Positions 50,947-60,184 of a stretch of DNA of 64,000 nt are shown here, in pieces. The notes beneath the pieces were generated by a model, which saw nothing but the letters and a program-made list of their open reading frames with translations, did no database searches and was not told the origin of the DNA. How positions within the stretch are numbered: the stretch's first letter is position 1; every line of letters begins with the position of its first letter. A program made the translations under genes and the position numbers. Source of the DNA: Sediminicola sp037203765. Its GTDB lineage: Bacteria; Bacteroidota; Bacteroidia; Flavobacteriales; Flavobacteriaceae. The DNA is taken from the NCBI RefSeq assembly GCF_037203765.1, contig NZ_JBBCAS010000003.1:124001-188000 (forward strand). Reading direction: 5' to 3'.

Positions 50947-52131
50947 TTAATTTCTATAAGTTATTTGTTGTGCATTGTTTTTTCCTCTGATCAAAAATGA
51001 TTTCGGACTTTCAGAAATCATAAAAATTGAGGTATTGTCCTTATGTTCAACTGTGGAATATAAAAACTCATATATCACGATACGCAGGAACTTGTATTTT
51101 TCTGAATCGGGATCAATTTTCGCTATATATTCAGTATTATCTGGTTCGGTAATTGTCCTTTTTTCAATAGTTAGTTCTGCGGTTTCATTCCGTTTAGGAC
51201 TATTTGCTGAAAATTTTTCCCTTAAGTTATTGTAGACCAGATTGACCTTTTTTTCTTTTAAAAATTCCTTGACCGATAATTTATACAGCTCAATTTTGGC
51301 CAATAATGGTATGATCAATGACTGTTCGTTATAGACTACCTGATATTTAAATTGATAGATATAGTTGCACCACCTTCGTTTATATTCCAAATCACCGTAT
51401 CCCAACTCTAGCAACTCAAATTGGTCTTTTAGGCACCATTCTACCAACTTGATCATTTCTACATGGCCAACCCCAAACTTATGATAGTCGATATCATAGG
51501 ATGATATGGCACTAAAAATTATTTTGTCAAAATGATAATTTAAAGAAATATCAATGGGCTTCTTGCCATCATAAATTATGAATAATGATGCTTCTTTCCG
51601 GTTAATTTGATCAAAGGTATTATCCAGTATAATGTTCCATTCTCTCAATTTTTTATGCTCGTCATTGCGTTGGGCAAACCTTCTAACGAGCATTTCTTGT
51701 AAGGCAGACATTAAAAAGGCATACTCCTCTTTGGTAATACTGCCAAAGAATACTTTATAATTGATGTTGAAACAAGATTCGAGTCGGGTTAGACTCCGCT
51801 TAACCACCTTATGATTGGATTTGAATTGGGATTTTAGGTAACTGTCTATATTGATCACATCCTTCATGCGAATGGCATACCCAAGATTGTTCTGATAATA
51901 TGTTTTCTGGATATACTGATCTTCTTTTTTAAGGACAGGATTTAAATATTCAGGGATCAATGCCACCGTATACATATGGTGTTTTTCCTCTTCAAGCAGA
52001 TCCTTGGCATCAACCTCATAAAGGGTTTTGCTATTATCCGCGTATGCTATTTTTTGATAAACATCAGGTATTTCTCTTTTTTCAAAGAGGTTCATAAAAA
52101 AATTAGTTTCAAATTTTCCTTTTAAATCCAT
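50947..52131 (-). CDS. GNAT/BioF2-like acyltransferase, second paralogue
   Basis: About 394 residues from the ATG at 52131 (a GTG one codon earlier is possible). Same architecture as its neighbours: an N-terminal region beginning FFMNLFEKREIPDVYQKIAY, the core KEASLFIIYDGKKPIDISLNYHFDKIIF, SAISSYDIDYHKFGVGHVEMIKLVEW, and LELGYGDLEYKRRWCNYIY, then a C-terminal YKFLRIVIYEFLYSTVEHK. It is closer to the third copy than to the first. The gap to the third copy is 90 bases, so cotranscription is likely. Function inferred only from fold and context. Confidence 0.72.
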   Translation of the reverse strand: MDLKGKFETNFFMNLFEKREIPDVYQKIAYADNSKTLYEVDAKDLLEEEKHHMYTVALIPEYLNPVLKKEDQYIQKTYYQNNLGYAIRMKDVINIDSYLKSQFKSNHKVVKRSLTRLESCFNINYKVFFGSITKEEYAFLMSALQEMLVRRFAQRNDEHKKLREWNIILDNTFDQINRKEASLFIIYDGKKPIDISLNYHFDKIIFSAISSYDIDYHKFGVGHVEMIKLVEWCLKDQFELLELGYGDLEYKRRWCNYIYQFKYQVVYNEQSLIIPLLAKIELYKLSVKEFLKEKKVNLVYNNLREKFSANSPKRNETAELTIEKRTITEPDNTEYIAKIDPDSEKYKFLRIVIYEFLYSTVEHKDNTSIFMISESPKSFLIRGKNNAQQITYRN

Positions 52132-52256
52132 CACGAAAATTAATTAGAACAATTGATTTTAAGGTTTCTCTTTTAACCATATGTTGGAGAATATCACGGG
52201 CTTGAGTATCATTTTTCCTTGGTATTCAACATATATTCTTCAAGAAAGCAAGTTTA

Positions 52257-53519
52257 TTATGAACGTGTAATGGAATTGATTGTTGCTTTTCGGGTAATGG
52301 TTTTTCCACTGATGATATAAACTTCTTTTTGATTATTTACTTGTTGTACTTTGATGTCCTTCAATTCTTCATTGTTGAGGTACAAAAATTCAAAGACCAA
52401 AGGGGTCAAATATTTATACGCTGGGGTTTTGATATCAATATCGACCAAATCCAACTTCTCGGCTTCGAGTTCAACATCTGAAAATTCAAAGGTAATTTTT
52501 GGTGTATTTTCTTGTTTGTTCCCTTTAAGAAAAAAACTGAGTTTGTGCAGTTTTTCGTTGACCTTCTTGTCGCGAAGTATTTGTTTCAAGGAGAAATATT
52601 TCAAAATCATTTGGGCAATGACTTTGGCCCTTATCGATTTTGTATCGTAATAGAGATGGTACTCAAAGTCGTATTCTTCATTGGCCCATCGCTTTTTGTA
52701 ATCAAAATAACCCTTCGAAAAATCAAATATTTTAATATTGTTCTCCAAGCTCCACTCAATTAACTTCATGATGGTAACAGAGCCCAAATGAAATTTTTCG
52801 TAATCGATGTCAAATACCGTAATGGCATCAAAAAGGATATTTTCCGAAAAATAATTTAGGGTAACCCCTATGGGTGTGGTACCTTCATAGATAACAAAAA
52901 GGCTTGCTTTTCTTTCGAGGATCAAGGGATAGGCCACCTCATAATAAAATGCCCATTCTTTAGGGTCTAGGTTATTATTCGTAATTCCCTTGTCCAGAAA
53001 TCGCTTTTCCAATAGAGATTTGAAATTCCCAAAAATAAAATCGTATTGTGCTCTGGAAATATCTCCAAAGTACATCTTATAGGAGATGTCAAAGGATTCC
53101 TCAAGTCTTTTCTTGTATTTGTTTAATTTGTATCTGGAACTTTTACTAAAACTAGAGGACATATAGTCTCCTAGGTCTTTGTATTTATCCAAATGGATCA
53201 AGAATCCCGGATATTGTTTAATTCTGTGTAACTTATAGTCGCTCTGTAAAGCAGGTAGGTCCAAATCAAAAAATGTGGGTACATCATAGATCAACAACAC
53301 CTTATTGTTCAGTTCCAACGGCTCCTTTTGGTTTATGGAATAGGATATTCCTTTGGTATGTGTTTTGCCGACGTTTTCGTAGAACGGGGAAAGTCCTTTT
53401 TTTACAAAGGCAATATTCATTATACCTTTTATGGTAGAAGAGGGCAAATTGTTGTTGAAATGTTTCACCCAGATACCGGAAAAGGTGTTGGACGTAAAGG
53501 GATTGGATAGTATGCGCAC
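52257..53519 (-). CDS. GNAT/BioF2-like acyltransferase, first paralogue
   Basis: 420 residues from a GTG at 53519 (no ATG fits better), 6 bases after the FemAB-like gene. It shares the core (ERKASLFVIYEGTTPIGVTLNYF, ITVFDIDYEKFHLGSVTIMKLIEW, IFDFSKGYFDYKKRWANEEY), where Asp-Ile-Asp-Tyr is invariant in all three copies, and the C-terminal YKYLTPLVFEFLYLNNEE module. It is the most divergent of the three. The WCN/WAN-xx-Y stretch probably lies at the active site by conservation alone. Donor and acceptor are not known. Confidence 0.72.
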   Translation of the reverse strand: MRILSNPFTSNTFSGIWVKHFNNNLPSSTIKGIMNIAFVKKGLSPFYENVGKTHTKGISYSINQKEPLELNNKVLLIYDVPTFFDLDLPALQSDYKLHRIKQYPGFLIHLDKYKDLGDYMSSSFSKSSRYKLNKYKKRLEESFDISYKMYFGDISRAQYDFIFGNFKSLLEKRFLDKGITNNNLDPKEWAFYYEVAYPLILERKASLFVIYEGTTPIGVTLNYFSENILFDAITVFDIDYEKFHLGSVTIMKLIEWSLENNIKIFDFSKGYFDYKKRWANEEYDFEYHLYYDTKSIRAKVIAQMILKYFSLKQILRDKKVNEKLHKLSFFLKGNKQENTPKITFEFSDVELEAEKLDLVDIDIKTPAYKYLTPLVFEFLYLNNEELKDIKVQQVNNQKEVYIISGKTITRKATINSITRS

Positions 53520-53525
53520 AGCAAT

Positions 53526-54551
53526 CTAATTAAGGTCTAGTGAACGATATAGTGGAAAATAATTGGATTCTTGTTCTGCACTTTTTTCCAAAGTCAATTG
53601 ATCATAGATTTTTTGGTTCACTATAACCTTCCATAGGTTAAAGTCCTTGAAATCCTTTGAAAACCCAGATTTGAAATGAAACAGGCTATCCTCTTTGTTG
53701 CCAACGCCACCTCCAAGATTAAAAAAGGTGCTATTTTCACTGGTAGCGATGATCCTCATCTCATCAATTAAGAGTTTAATTGGATATAGGTCTAATTTTT
53801 CTTCATCGGTTCCGGATAAATGATATTGCACAATTTCGTTAGTTGTTATGAACATTGCACCGGACACAATAGCATTGGTTTCGTTTTCAATAGCTAATAA
53901 TATTCTGGTATTATAATCCTTGGAATTTAATAGGTCAAAGAAGTATTTCTCATCAAAAAAATAATATTTTTTAGCGTGTACGCGTTCCATTGTTTTGTAA
54001 TAAAGGTCTATATAGGCCTTCACCTCTTCATTGGATTCTGCAATTTTAATGGAACAAAGCCGTCTTGCTTTATTTATATGGGTTCTTAGTCTTTTATGAT
54101 AGGCTCTTAGCTGCTCTTCAAGTTCCAACGTAAGGTCTATATTGACCACTTTGCTCAAACTAGAAATTTCTCCCAGACCCTGAATACATAAACGTTGGTT
54201 AGCGATGAATGGATTGAGCCTAGAAAAAATAGAAATAATATTATGAGAAGTAAGAAATATTTTGAAATCCTTTATAAAGTTGCCGTTTTCGAATTGTGTA
54301 TCAATGTTTTTTGAAATAGGTCCAGAATAACCATATACGGAAGTAAGATCGTAATAGGGAGTGCCATAAATTGGGCGCATTAAAAAAGGAATGGCAATAA
54401 TGTAGCCCTTTTCTGTGTATTTTACCAATACGGGCTCGTCTAAATTATTTTTGATAATATGATGATAATCATAGGTGTGATAAAAATCGTAGCTATCTAC
54501 CATTTTTAAAATGGCGTCCCATTTTTCTTTACTTCTAATAATATCGATCAT
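53526..54551 (-). CDS. FemAB/GNAT-like acyltransferase (peptidoglycan bridge-type)
   Basis: 341 residues. FemAB/CelD-type double-GNAT layout: an N-terminal half with FYHTYDYHHI and PIYGTPYYDLTSVYGYSGP, then RAYHKRLRTHINKARR (typical of FemAB) and a C-terminal GNAT fold with LLAIENETNAIVSGAMF, EIVQYHLSGTDEEKLDLYPIKLLIDEM, FFNLGGGVGNKEDSLFHFKSGFSKDF. FemABX enzymes use aminoacyl-tRNA to add amino acids; related ones add other acyl groups. It precedes the three GNAT paralogues closely (6 bases), so they form one unit. Confidence 0.82.
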   Translation of the reverse strand: MIDIIRSKEKWDAILKMVDSYDFYHTYDYHHIIKNNLDEPVLVKYTEKGYIIAIPFLMRPIYGTPYYDLTSVYGYSGPISKNIDTQFENGNFIKDFKIFLTSHNIISIFSRLNPFIANQRLCIQGLGEISSLSKVVNIDLTLELEEQLRAYHKRLRTHINKARRLCSIKIAESNEEVKAYIDLYYKTMERVHAKKYYFFDEKYFFDLLNSKDYNTRILLAIENETNAIVSGAMFITTNEIVQYHLSGTDEEKLDLYPIKLLIDEMRIIATSENSTFFNLGGGVGNKEDSLFHFKSGFSKDFKDFNLWKVIVNQKIYDQLTLEKSAEQESNYFPLYRSLDLN

Positions 54552-54640
54552 CTAACTTGATATTTTTTAATACAAAATTTAGAAGTCCTACAACAGTATT
54601 CCATATTTTTAATAACCGGGGTAAAATTCTAATAACTGAT

Positions 54641-55672
54641 TTAAGCAGGTAGCAATCTCAAAAGTTTTTGAACTAACAATAGAAATGTCTTATTGTTGAA
54701 AAATGGGATGAATATCGTTTTGGAGAAAATCCGTTTCTTACCACTTCCTACCCATCCTGTCCTATAATCAATAGGGTATGCTTCAAACATAGTTAACTTC
54801 ATCAATATTTTTTTAAAATCTTCAGAACTCAGAAGACGGTACTTTATCGTCCTGATTATTAGCGCAATACCAAAAGCTTGCTGTCTGCTTTTTAATTGCT
54901 TAACCACTTTGTGATAATTCACATGTGAATCGTCTAATCCTTTGATCAAATTATGAAAATGTTCTACCGCAGTAACCATTCCATGGATAAATTTTAGGTT
55001 ATGTGCCCGATCCTTGCTGGTCACTATAGAATTTTCAACCACCACATATCTATGAACATCCAAGTTTACTTTAGCAAGTTTATTTGCTTTTAAAAAAATA
55101 CTCGCCGTAAAAATGGCATCTTCAAACAAAGTGCCTTCCATAAACCTTATTCCAGTAGCCACTAATTTTTTTTTCTTAATGATATAACGCCACGCTTCGT
55201 TTTTGAAACCATGTTCTGAGACATAAGACATACCGTCCAAGATTTTTATGGATACGTCTTGGTGATTCTGAGTTGACTTTTCAGGTATTGAACCCTCTAC
55301 TACTTGTTTAGTATTGAACTCCAATATATCGAGTTCATTTTGCAAAGCTAATTCAAGAATAGTATGTAAAACATAAGTAACCAAATAATCATCAGCATCC
55401 AAAAAATACACATAATCTCCTTTTGCCGCCTCCAGGCACCTATTTCGGGCAGCACTTGGCCCCTGGTTTTCTTGTTCTATCAACCTAATGTTTTCGTATT
55501 TTTCAGTATAGTTTTTCACGATTAGTGGGCCGGAATCTTTTGAACCGTCATCAACAATTATAATTTCATAATCATTTAATGATAGATCTTGAGCCAGTAG
55601 ACTTTCCAAGCAACGTTCAATATATTTTTCCTTGTTATACAAAGGAATAAGTATGCTTAGTTTCATTGCCAT
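54641..55672 (-). CDS. Family 2 glycosyltransferase
   Basis: 343 residues. GT-A fold with LSILIPLYNKEKYIERCLESLL, IIIVDDGSKD and the metal-binding D92-A-D94 in YFLDADD. The N-terminal 170 residues are the catalytic domain; the rest is helical. A second ATG lies two codons in. It transfers a nucleotide-activated sugar to the growing surface glycan; the sugar cannot be told. Preceded by a 269-base AT-rich gap that holds a small tandem repeat next to the ATP-grasp gene. Confidence 0.9.
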   Translation of the reverse strand: MAMKLSILIPLYNKEKYIERCLESLLAQDLSLNDYEIIIVDDGSKDSGPLIVKNYTEKYENIRLIEQENQGPSAARNRCLEAAKGDYVYFLDADDYLVTYVLHTILELALQNELDILEFNTKQVVEGSIPEKSTQNHQDVSIKILDGMSYVSEHGFKNEAWRYIIKKKKLVATGIRFMEGTLFEDAIFTASIFLKANKLAKVNLDVHRYVVVENSIVTSKDRAHNLKFIHGMVTAVEHFHNLIKGLDDSHVNYHKVVKQLKSRQQAFGIALIIRTIKYRLLSSEDFKKILMKLTMFEAYPIDYRTGWVGSGKKRIFSKTIFIPFFNNKTFLLLVQKLLRLLPA

Positions 55673-55910
55673 CTCGGTTAACTTATAAGGTTATATTTTG
55701 AATATAATTGTCGAAAAACTATGTTGCATGAATGTGCTCAAAGACTATAAAAATTTGGATATTTAAACCTTAGTCTACATTGAAATATTTAAATCCAATT
55801 AAAATTATTGAATGACCTCTATTACAGCTAATAAAATTGTTTTTATGTCAGGTTTATGCGGTAAAACACTACAGACTAATTGGAGCCAAACCAAAGTTTT
55901 TCTAATTAGA

Positions 55911-55946
55911 TAAAATTATCATCTAAAATTATCATCTAAAATTATC
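55911..55946. repeat. Short tandem repeat (13-base unit, about 2.8 copies)
   Basis: TAAAATTATCATC repeated twice exactly, followed by TAAAATTATC. The last copy contains the stop codon of the ATP-grasp gene on the minus strand. Confidence 0.85.
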
Positions 55947-57219
55947 GTTTATAATCATCTTCATTAAAGGGTTTTAACCATTCTAAAATCATATTTTCTC
56001 CATTGGAGTCAGCAATTTTTAATAAATTTTTAAATTTATCGATTTTAGTGTTGACAGCTTCAATCGACGGAGCTACGAGATAAATTCTAGCAAAAACTTG
56101 CTTTTCAGTTCCTAACATTTCAGGCGCTATAATATCACCAACATCAAATCGTTCTAAAACAAAGATAACAGTGTCGTCAGCTTTTATCTCATTTAATCCT
56201 TGTATCGAATCAATCTTTCCTCCTGTTAAAAGTACCCAAATGGTACAGGCAATTTTTCCTTTGAACAAGTAATCGTTCTTCTCGGCAAAATTATCGTCAC
56301 CTAAGACCCCTGTAAATGCATAATTAATAAGCATTTCACGATGGTCAAACCTGTTGATATGGGCTAAATGAATATGAGGTGCCTCACCTTGCAATCTAAA
56401 TCCCGGATCGTAAGCATAAACAATATTGTTCTCAACAAAGAATTGAATATTGAGTACTCCGTTCTTAATCTTAAGCCCTTTGAATAGTTTACACAATTTT
56501 GGATGAACATCCCTTACAAACAACTCTGTATGTTTGGAAGGATATATGGCACCAATACAAACCGGACTAGCATCTCCTTGCTTTTTGGTGGTGACTCTAT
56601 CTGAAATGGCTGAAATATAGGGAATACCATTTCTAAAGGTATAATAGGCGGCCATATCATCGCAATCCATATATTTTTCAACCAGAACCACGCCCATTTT
56701 TGAAAACTTTAAGGCCGTTTTTATAGATTCTTGATAATCCTGGTCGTCTCTACATATTTTCATGCCAACACCACCACCGCTATCAACGGGCTTTATCATT
56801 AAAGGATAGGCTATATTTTTTGGTTTCTCGATGCTAGATGTCTTGTCAAGATAGATGCCCGGGATGTCTTGTATGTTATATTCGTGGCAATACCTTTTGA
56901 AACCATCTTTACTACAAAAAGCTTCTACAGCCTCAGGGGTAGCATAACAAGGCATGTTTAGTTTTTCACAAATCTCTCTATAGGGTTTTACCAAGATATC
57001 TGCAACTCCCACTAAGACAGCATCGACCTTATGGTCCTTGGCCAGTTGCACAATTTTATCGACTTCAAAACCATCTATATCGTGAGATTCGGACGCGTTT
57101 TTTTTGGCGGGAGCATCAGGATTTGGATCAATAACAATGGTGTAAATACCCATTTTAATTGAGGTATTCACCAAAATTGCCGTCTCTGGATTTCCACCTA
57201 GAATGATGAGTTTTTTCAT
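55942..57219 (-). CDS. ATP-grasp ligase (carbamoyl-phosphate-synthase/PylC-like)
   Basis: 425 residues. N-terminal Rossmann-like pre-ATP-grasp domain (MKKLIILGGNPETAILVN), then the ATP-grasp fold: IKPVDSGGGVGMKICRDD (ATP-binding glycine loop), VLVEKYMD, NIQFFVENNIVYAYDPGFRLQGEAPHIH (metal-binding acidic and Arg residues) and a C-terminal lid. ATP-grasp enzymes join a carboxylate to an amine or thiol through an acyl-phosphate. In a glycan locus with FemAB-like enzymes, likely roles are amide-bond formation to a sugar or synthesis of an amino-acid-like building block. Its stop sits in a short tandem repeat. Confidence 0.82.
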   Translation of the reverse strand: MKKLIILGGNPETAILVNTSIKMGIYTIVIDPNPDAPAKKNASESHDIDGFEVDKIVQLAKDHKVDAVLVGVADILVKPYREICEKLNMPCYATPEAVEAFCSKDGFKRYCHEYNIQDIPGIYLDKTSSIEKPKNIAYPLMIKPVDSGGGVGMKICRDDQDYQESIKTALKFSKMGVVLVEKYMDCDDMAAYYTFRNGIPYISAISDRVTTKKQGDASPVCIGAIYPSKHTELFVRDVHPKLCKLFKGLKIKNGVLNIQFFVENNIVYAYDPGFRLQGEAPHIHLAHINRFDHREMLINYAFTGVLGDDNFAEKNDYLFKGKIACTIWVLLTGGKIDSIQGLNEIKADDTVIFVLERFDVGDIIAPEMLGTEKQVFARIYLVAPSIEAVNTKIDKFKNLLKIADSNGENMILEWLKPFNEDDYKR

Positions 57220-57304
57220 AAATAAAACCGTATTTATATTTTATAGAATTGCAACTATATGTTGCCTATATTTAGAATTATATCCTATTTGTTTTAAATA
57301 AAAT

Positions 57305-58537
57305 TTAATTCTTTTGAAATTTAAAGTCAGCATCAAACCCCAATTGAGATAATAGTTTGCTGATTTTGTTTACATCTGTGTTAATTTTCACAATCTTTTT
57401 TTCGTCAGCACCCATTAGAATCAACTCTTTTTTAATCCAATCATAATAAGTGGGGTTTATGGTTGCTATAATTAAATAGTCAAATTCAGAGTTATTAAAA
57501 GAACTGATCGGTTTGACAAAATTTTTACCAATATTCAACTTATGATAATCTAGATCTATCCATTTTATAATATCAAAAAAAGTGCTTTTGATATTTGTTG
57601 ATAGTATATGTTGCCCAAAAGATCCAGAACTATAGACAACTACCTTTGATTTGGGTGCTACATTTAAAAAAGGGTTAAAAATCATATCCCCTTTTTCATC
57701 GTAAATCATACCGCCGGATCGAACCAAAATTTGTGAGTACAAATAATACGTAATCTGTTTATTTAAGTTGTGTTCATCTATTACCTGACTCAATTTTAAT
57801 TTTAAAAAATTCATCAGTAATCCTAATCTGTAATATTCAGTTTTCGGATTTTCAATAGATTTTACAATGGAATCATGTCGCTGCCTATAATAATAAAGCG
57901 GAATTCTACTTATAACCAAACTTTTTGAAATGGATAGGTAGGCGTAGGTAATTGCCGCATCCTCTCCCATAACAATTTCATCAGGTACATCAAAAAGAAT
58001 CTTACAAAGCAATTCTCTTTTGAAAAGTTTATTCCATACATAGGTCGATATCCCATGTGCACAAAATTCGCCATTGTAAATGGCATTGGGGAGTATCAAA
58101 GATTTTAATTCTTTCTCATTGTATATTCCTGCCATATTTGGCTTAACGGTTTCAATTTTTCCGTTAAATTCCCTAAAACGACCGGTCACCACAAGGTCAG
58201 CATCATTCGCCTCAGCAAGTTTGAATAAAATATCTAAATAAAATTCGTCTACCCAATCATCACCGTCGACAAAAGAAATATATTTTCCTTGAGCATTTTT
58301 TAAACCTTCTTTCCGTGCACTTACAAGACCTCCGTTTTTTTTATGAACAACTTTTATCCGATCGTCTAATTTAGCATAATCATCACAGATTTTTGGACAA
58401 TTATCAGGACTTCCATCATCTACTAAAATTAATTCGAAGTCTAAAAAAGACTGGTTTAAAAGGCTATCAATACATTTAGGTAAATACTTTTCTATTCGAA
58501 AAATAGGAACTATTACACTAATTTTAACAGTATTCAT
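57305..58537 (-). CDS. Family 2 glycosyltransferase with C-terminal Rossmann-like part
   Basis: 410 residues. GT-A catalytic part (1-about 200): ISVIVPIFRIEKYLPKCIDSLL, VDDGSPDNCPKICDDYA and D91-G-D93 in SFVDGDDWVDEF. The last 120 residues differ from ordinary GT2: VVVYSSGSFGQHI followed by IIKWIDLDYHKL and YLIIATINPTYYDWIKKEL, a Rossmann-like nucleotide-binding pattern such as is seen in CapD-type and sugar-methyltransferase C-terminal domains. The fusion may connect glycosyl transfer to sugar modification. Four bases separate it from the SMP-30 gene. Confidence 0.85.
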   Translation of the reverse strand: MNTVKISVIVPIFRIEKYLPKCIDSLLNQSFLDFELILVDDGSPDNCPKICDDYAKLDDRIKVVHKKNGGLVSARKEGLKNAQGKYISFVDGDDWVDEFYLDILFKLAEANDADLVVTGRFREFNGKIETVKPNMAGIYNEKELKSLILPNAIYNGEFCAHGISTYVWNKLFKRELLCKILFDVPDEIVMGEDAAITYAYLSISKSLVISRIPLYYYRQRHDSIVKSIENPKTEYYRLGLLMNFLKLKLSQVIDEHNLNKQITYYLYSQILVRSGGMIYDEKGDMIFNPFLNVAPKSKVVVYSSGSFGQHILSTNIKSTFFDIIKWIDLDYHKLNIGKNFVKPISSFNNSEFDYLIIATINPTYYDWIKKELILMGADEKKIVKINTDVNKISKLLSQLGFDADFKFQKN

Positions 58538-58541
58538 AGAT

Positions 58542-59360
58542 TTAAATTTTATTTAATTCAATATAAAACAACCCACCACCGTGCCAATCTTTTTTAGATT
58601 CGGACTTAGCCGTAGTAATATATAAATTCGAATGATTATCAAAACAACACGAGGTGACGTTACTGCAAGGTAATTTAAGCTCGTTTAATTTGAAACCAGT
58701 TAAAGGATTCCATTGAGATACACAACCACCTCCCCATTCCGCAATCCATAACATACCCTCGTTATCAATGCACATTCCATCAGGACTTCCTTCACCCTTA
58801 AATTCTATTACGTTAAATTCAAATTCCACATCGCCAGTGCTTAAATCATAAGAATACCTTGCTACTTTTTTTGTTGGTGTATCAATAAAGTAGAGTGATT
58901 TATAGTCTAGTGAGAAAGCTAGACCATTCGAAATAGTAGTACGATCAATAATTGTTTTAAATTGCCCCTCATGATATGAAAATACTTTTCCTATATTTTT
59001 CTTAATCTCAGGGAATCCCATGGTTCCTATAATATATCTTCCTAATGGATCTTTGATTCCATCATTATATCGAACTGAATTATCTATATCAATTTGAAAA
59101 ACAAATTGCTTTTGTAATGTATTAAAGTCAACTTCAAAAAAACCATTTTTAGATGCTGCCAAGATTTTCTTTCGTTCCAATATAAAAATACAACTGACAG
59201 GGGAATCAAGTTTTAAACTTAGAATTTCTTTGGTTGTAGGATCATAAAAATAAATTAAATAGTCTAAGATGGATACAAAATAGAGGCAATTATTAACTTT
59301 ATCAAATACAGGTCCTTCTAAAAGTTCGGAATTAGAATGAAATATTAAAGTTGGAATCAT
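58542..59360 (-). CDS. SMP-30/gluconolactonase/LRE-type beta-propeller protein
   Basis: 272 residues, no signal peptide. SMP-30 landmarks: LLEGPVFDKVNNCLYFVSI (first metal ligand Glu), YNDGIKDPLGRYIIGTM, ISNGLAFSLDYKSLYFIDT, and GSPDGMCIDNEGMLWIAEWGGGCVSQW, ending with SCCFDNHSNLYITTA. The family hydrolyses sugar lactones with a divalent metal. In a polysaccharide locus between an SDR and a GT2 it may open a lactone made by the SDR. Nine bases downstream of the SDR gene, so one operon. Confidence 0.85.
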   Translation of the reverse strand: MIPTLIFHSNSELLEGPVFDKVNNCLYFVSILDYLIYFYDPTTKEILSLKLDSPVSCIFILERKKILAASKNGFFEVDFNTLQKQFVFQIDIDNSVRYNDGIKDPLGRYIIGTMGFPEIKKNIGKVFSYHEGQFKTIIDRTTISNGLAFSLDYKSLYFIDTPTKKVARYSYDLSTGDVEFEFNVIEFKGEGSPDGMCIDNEGMLWIAEWGGGCVSQWNPLTGFKLNELKLPCSNVTSCCFDNHSNLYITTAKSESKKDWHGGGLFYIELNKI

Positions 59361-59369
59361 AAATGTTTA

Positions 59370-60116
59370 TTATATATATTCTCCCCCTGTGATTCTTAAT
59401 AGGGAACCAGTGGTCATTGCAGATTGATCTGAAATAAAATAGAGTACTGCGGGTATAGGATCAAAACAATTAAGCATCCTGCCCATTGGAATAATGCTAG
59501 AGGCTTTGCTTTTCAATTCTGTTTCACTCATTCCCTCTTTTGTTCTCAATTCAATTTCCCCTTCAGTGTTTGTCCAGCCCATTACCAAATAATTGGATCT
59601 GATACCATGCTTTGCATAATGATGAGCAATATGATTTGATAGTGTGTAAAGCGCATTCTTGGTAAGCGCATAGGAAGCTCTATCGAATTCTCCATAATCC
59701 ATATGGGCCGACCCAAAGAAAATAACTGAACCGGATTTCTGGTTGATCATACTTTTTAAAACATGCTTTAATAAGAAAAATGGCGCCTTGAGGTTCACAT
59801 TAAATACGCTGTCGTATGTAGCTTCATCTGTATCTAGTATTGAGGCTACAGGAGTAATACCGGCATATATAATCAAAGCATCAATCTTACTAAATCTTTT
59901 AATCGTTCCGAGGTAAAAATTCTCGATTTCTTCTATACTATTAAGGTCGAGTTCATGAAAATAGAGCTGGTCATCTGCTTTTAGTGATCTTATAATTTCA
60001 TTACCCACCGCAGCTTTTCGTCCACAAAAAGCTACATTGTAACCTTTATCCAAACAAGACTTCAGTATTTCTTTACCAACCCCCGTTGTCCCTCCTAAAA
60101 TTAATACTGTTTTCAT
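59370..60116 (-). CDS. SDR-family oxidoreductase
   Basis: 248 residues, a classical short-chain dehydrogenase: NAD(P) motif GGTTGVGKEIL at 8-18, catalytic Ser136, Tyr149 and Lys153 (YALTK), IIYAGIT and a C-terminal GSLLRITGGEYI. The Arg after strand 2 (CGRK) favours NADP. It may oxidise or reduce a sugar used in the surface glycan, alongside the lactonase-like gene that follows it. A TAAATTTG box lies about 60 bases upstream. Confidence 0.88.
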   Translation of the reverse strand: MKTVLILGGTTGVGKEILKSCLDKGYNVAFCGRKAAVGNEIIRSLKADDQLYFHELDLNSIEEIENFYLGTIKRFSKIDALIIYAGITPVASILDTDEATYDSVFNVNLKAPFFLLKHVLKSMINQKSGSVIFFGSAHMDYGEFDRASYALTKNALYTLSNHIAHHYAKHGIRSNYLVMGWTNTEGEIELRTKEGMSETELKSKASSIIPMGRMLNCFDPIPAVLYFISDQSAMTTGSLLRITGGEYI

Positions 60117-60176
60117 TGTTACTTTTTAAATTGATAAAACATAACGTACCCCACATTATTCTTATTGTTACTTTTC

Positions 60177-60184
60177 CAAATTTA
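60177..60184 (-). promoter_or_regulatory. Possible promoter -7 box for the SDR operon
   Basis: Minus-strand TAAATTTG (exact TAnnTTTG), about 60 bases upstream of the SDR start, in the 222-base gap after the sugar transferase gene. The -33 element is weak. Confidence 0.4.

Noticed and set aside
52179..52234. 8-base inverted repeat ATATGTTG/CAACATAT between two GNAT paralogues, considered as an invertible element or attachment site
   Set aside because: Arms are short, the 40-base spacer has no promoter box, and no invertase or integrase is in the window.
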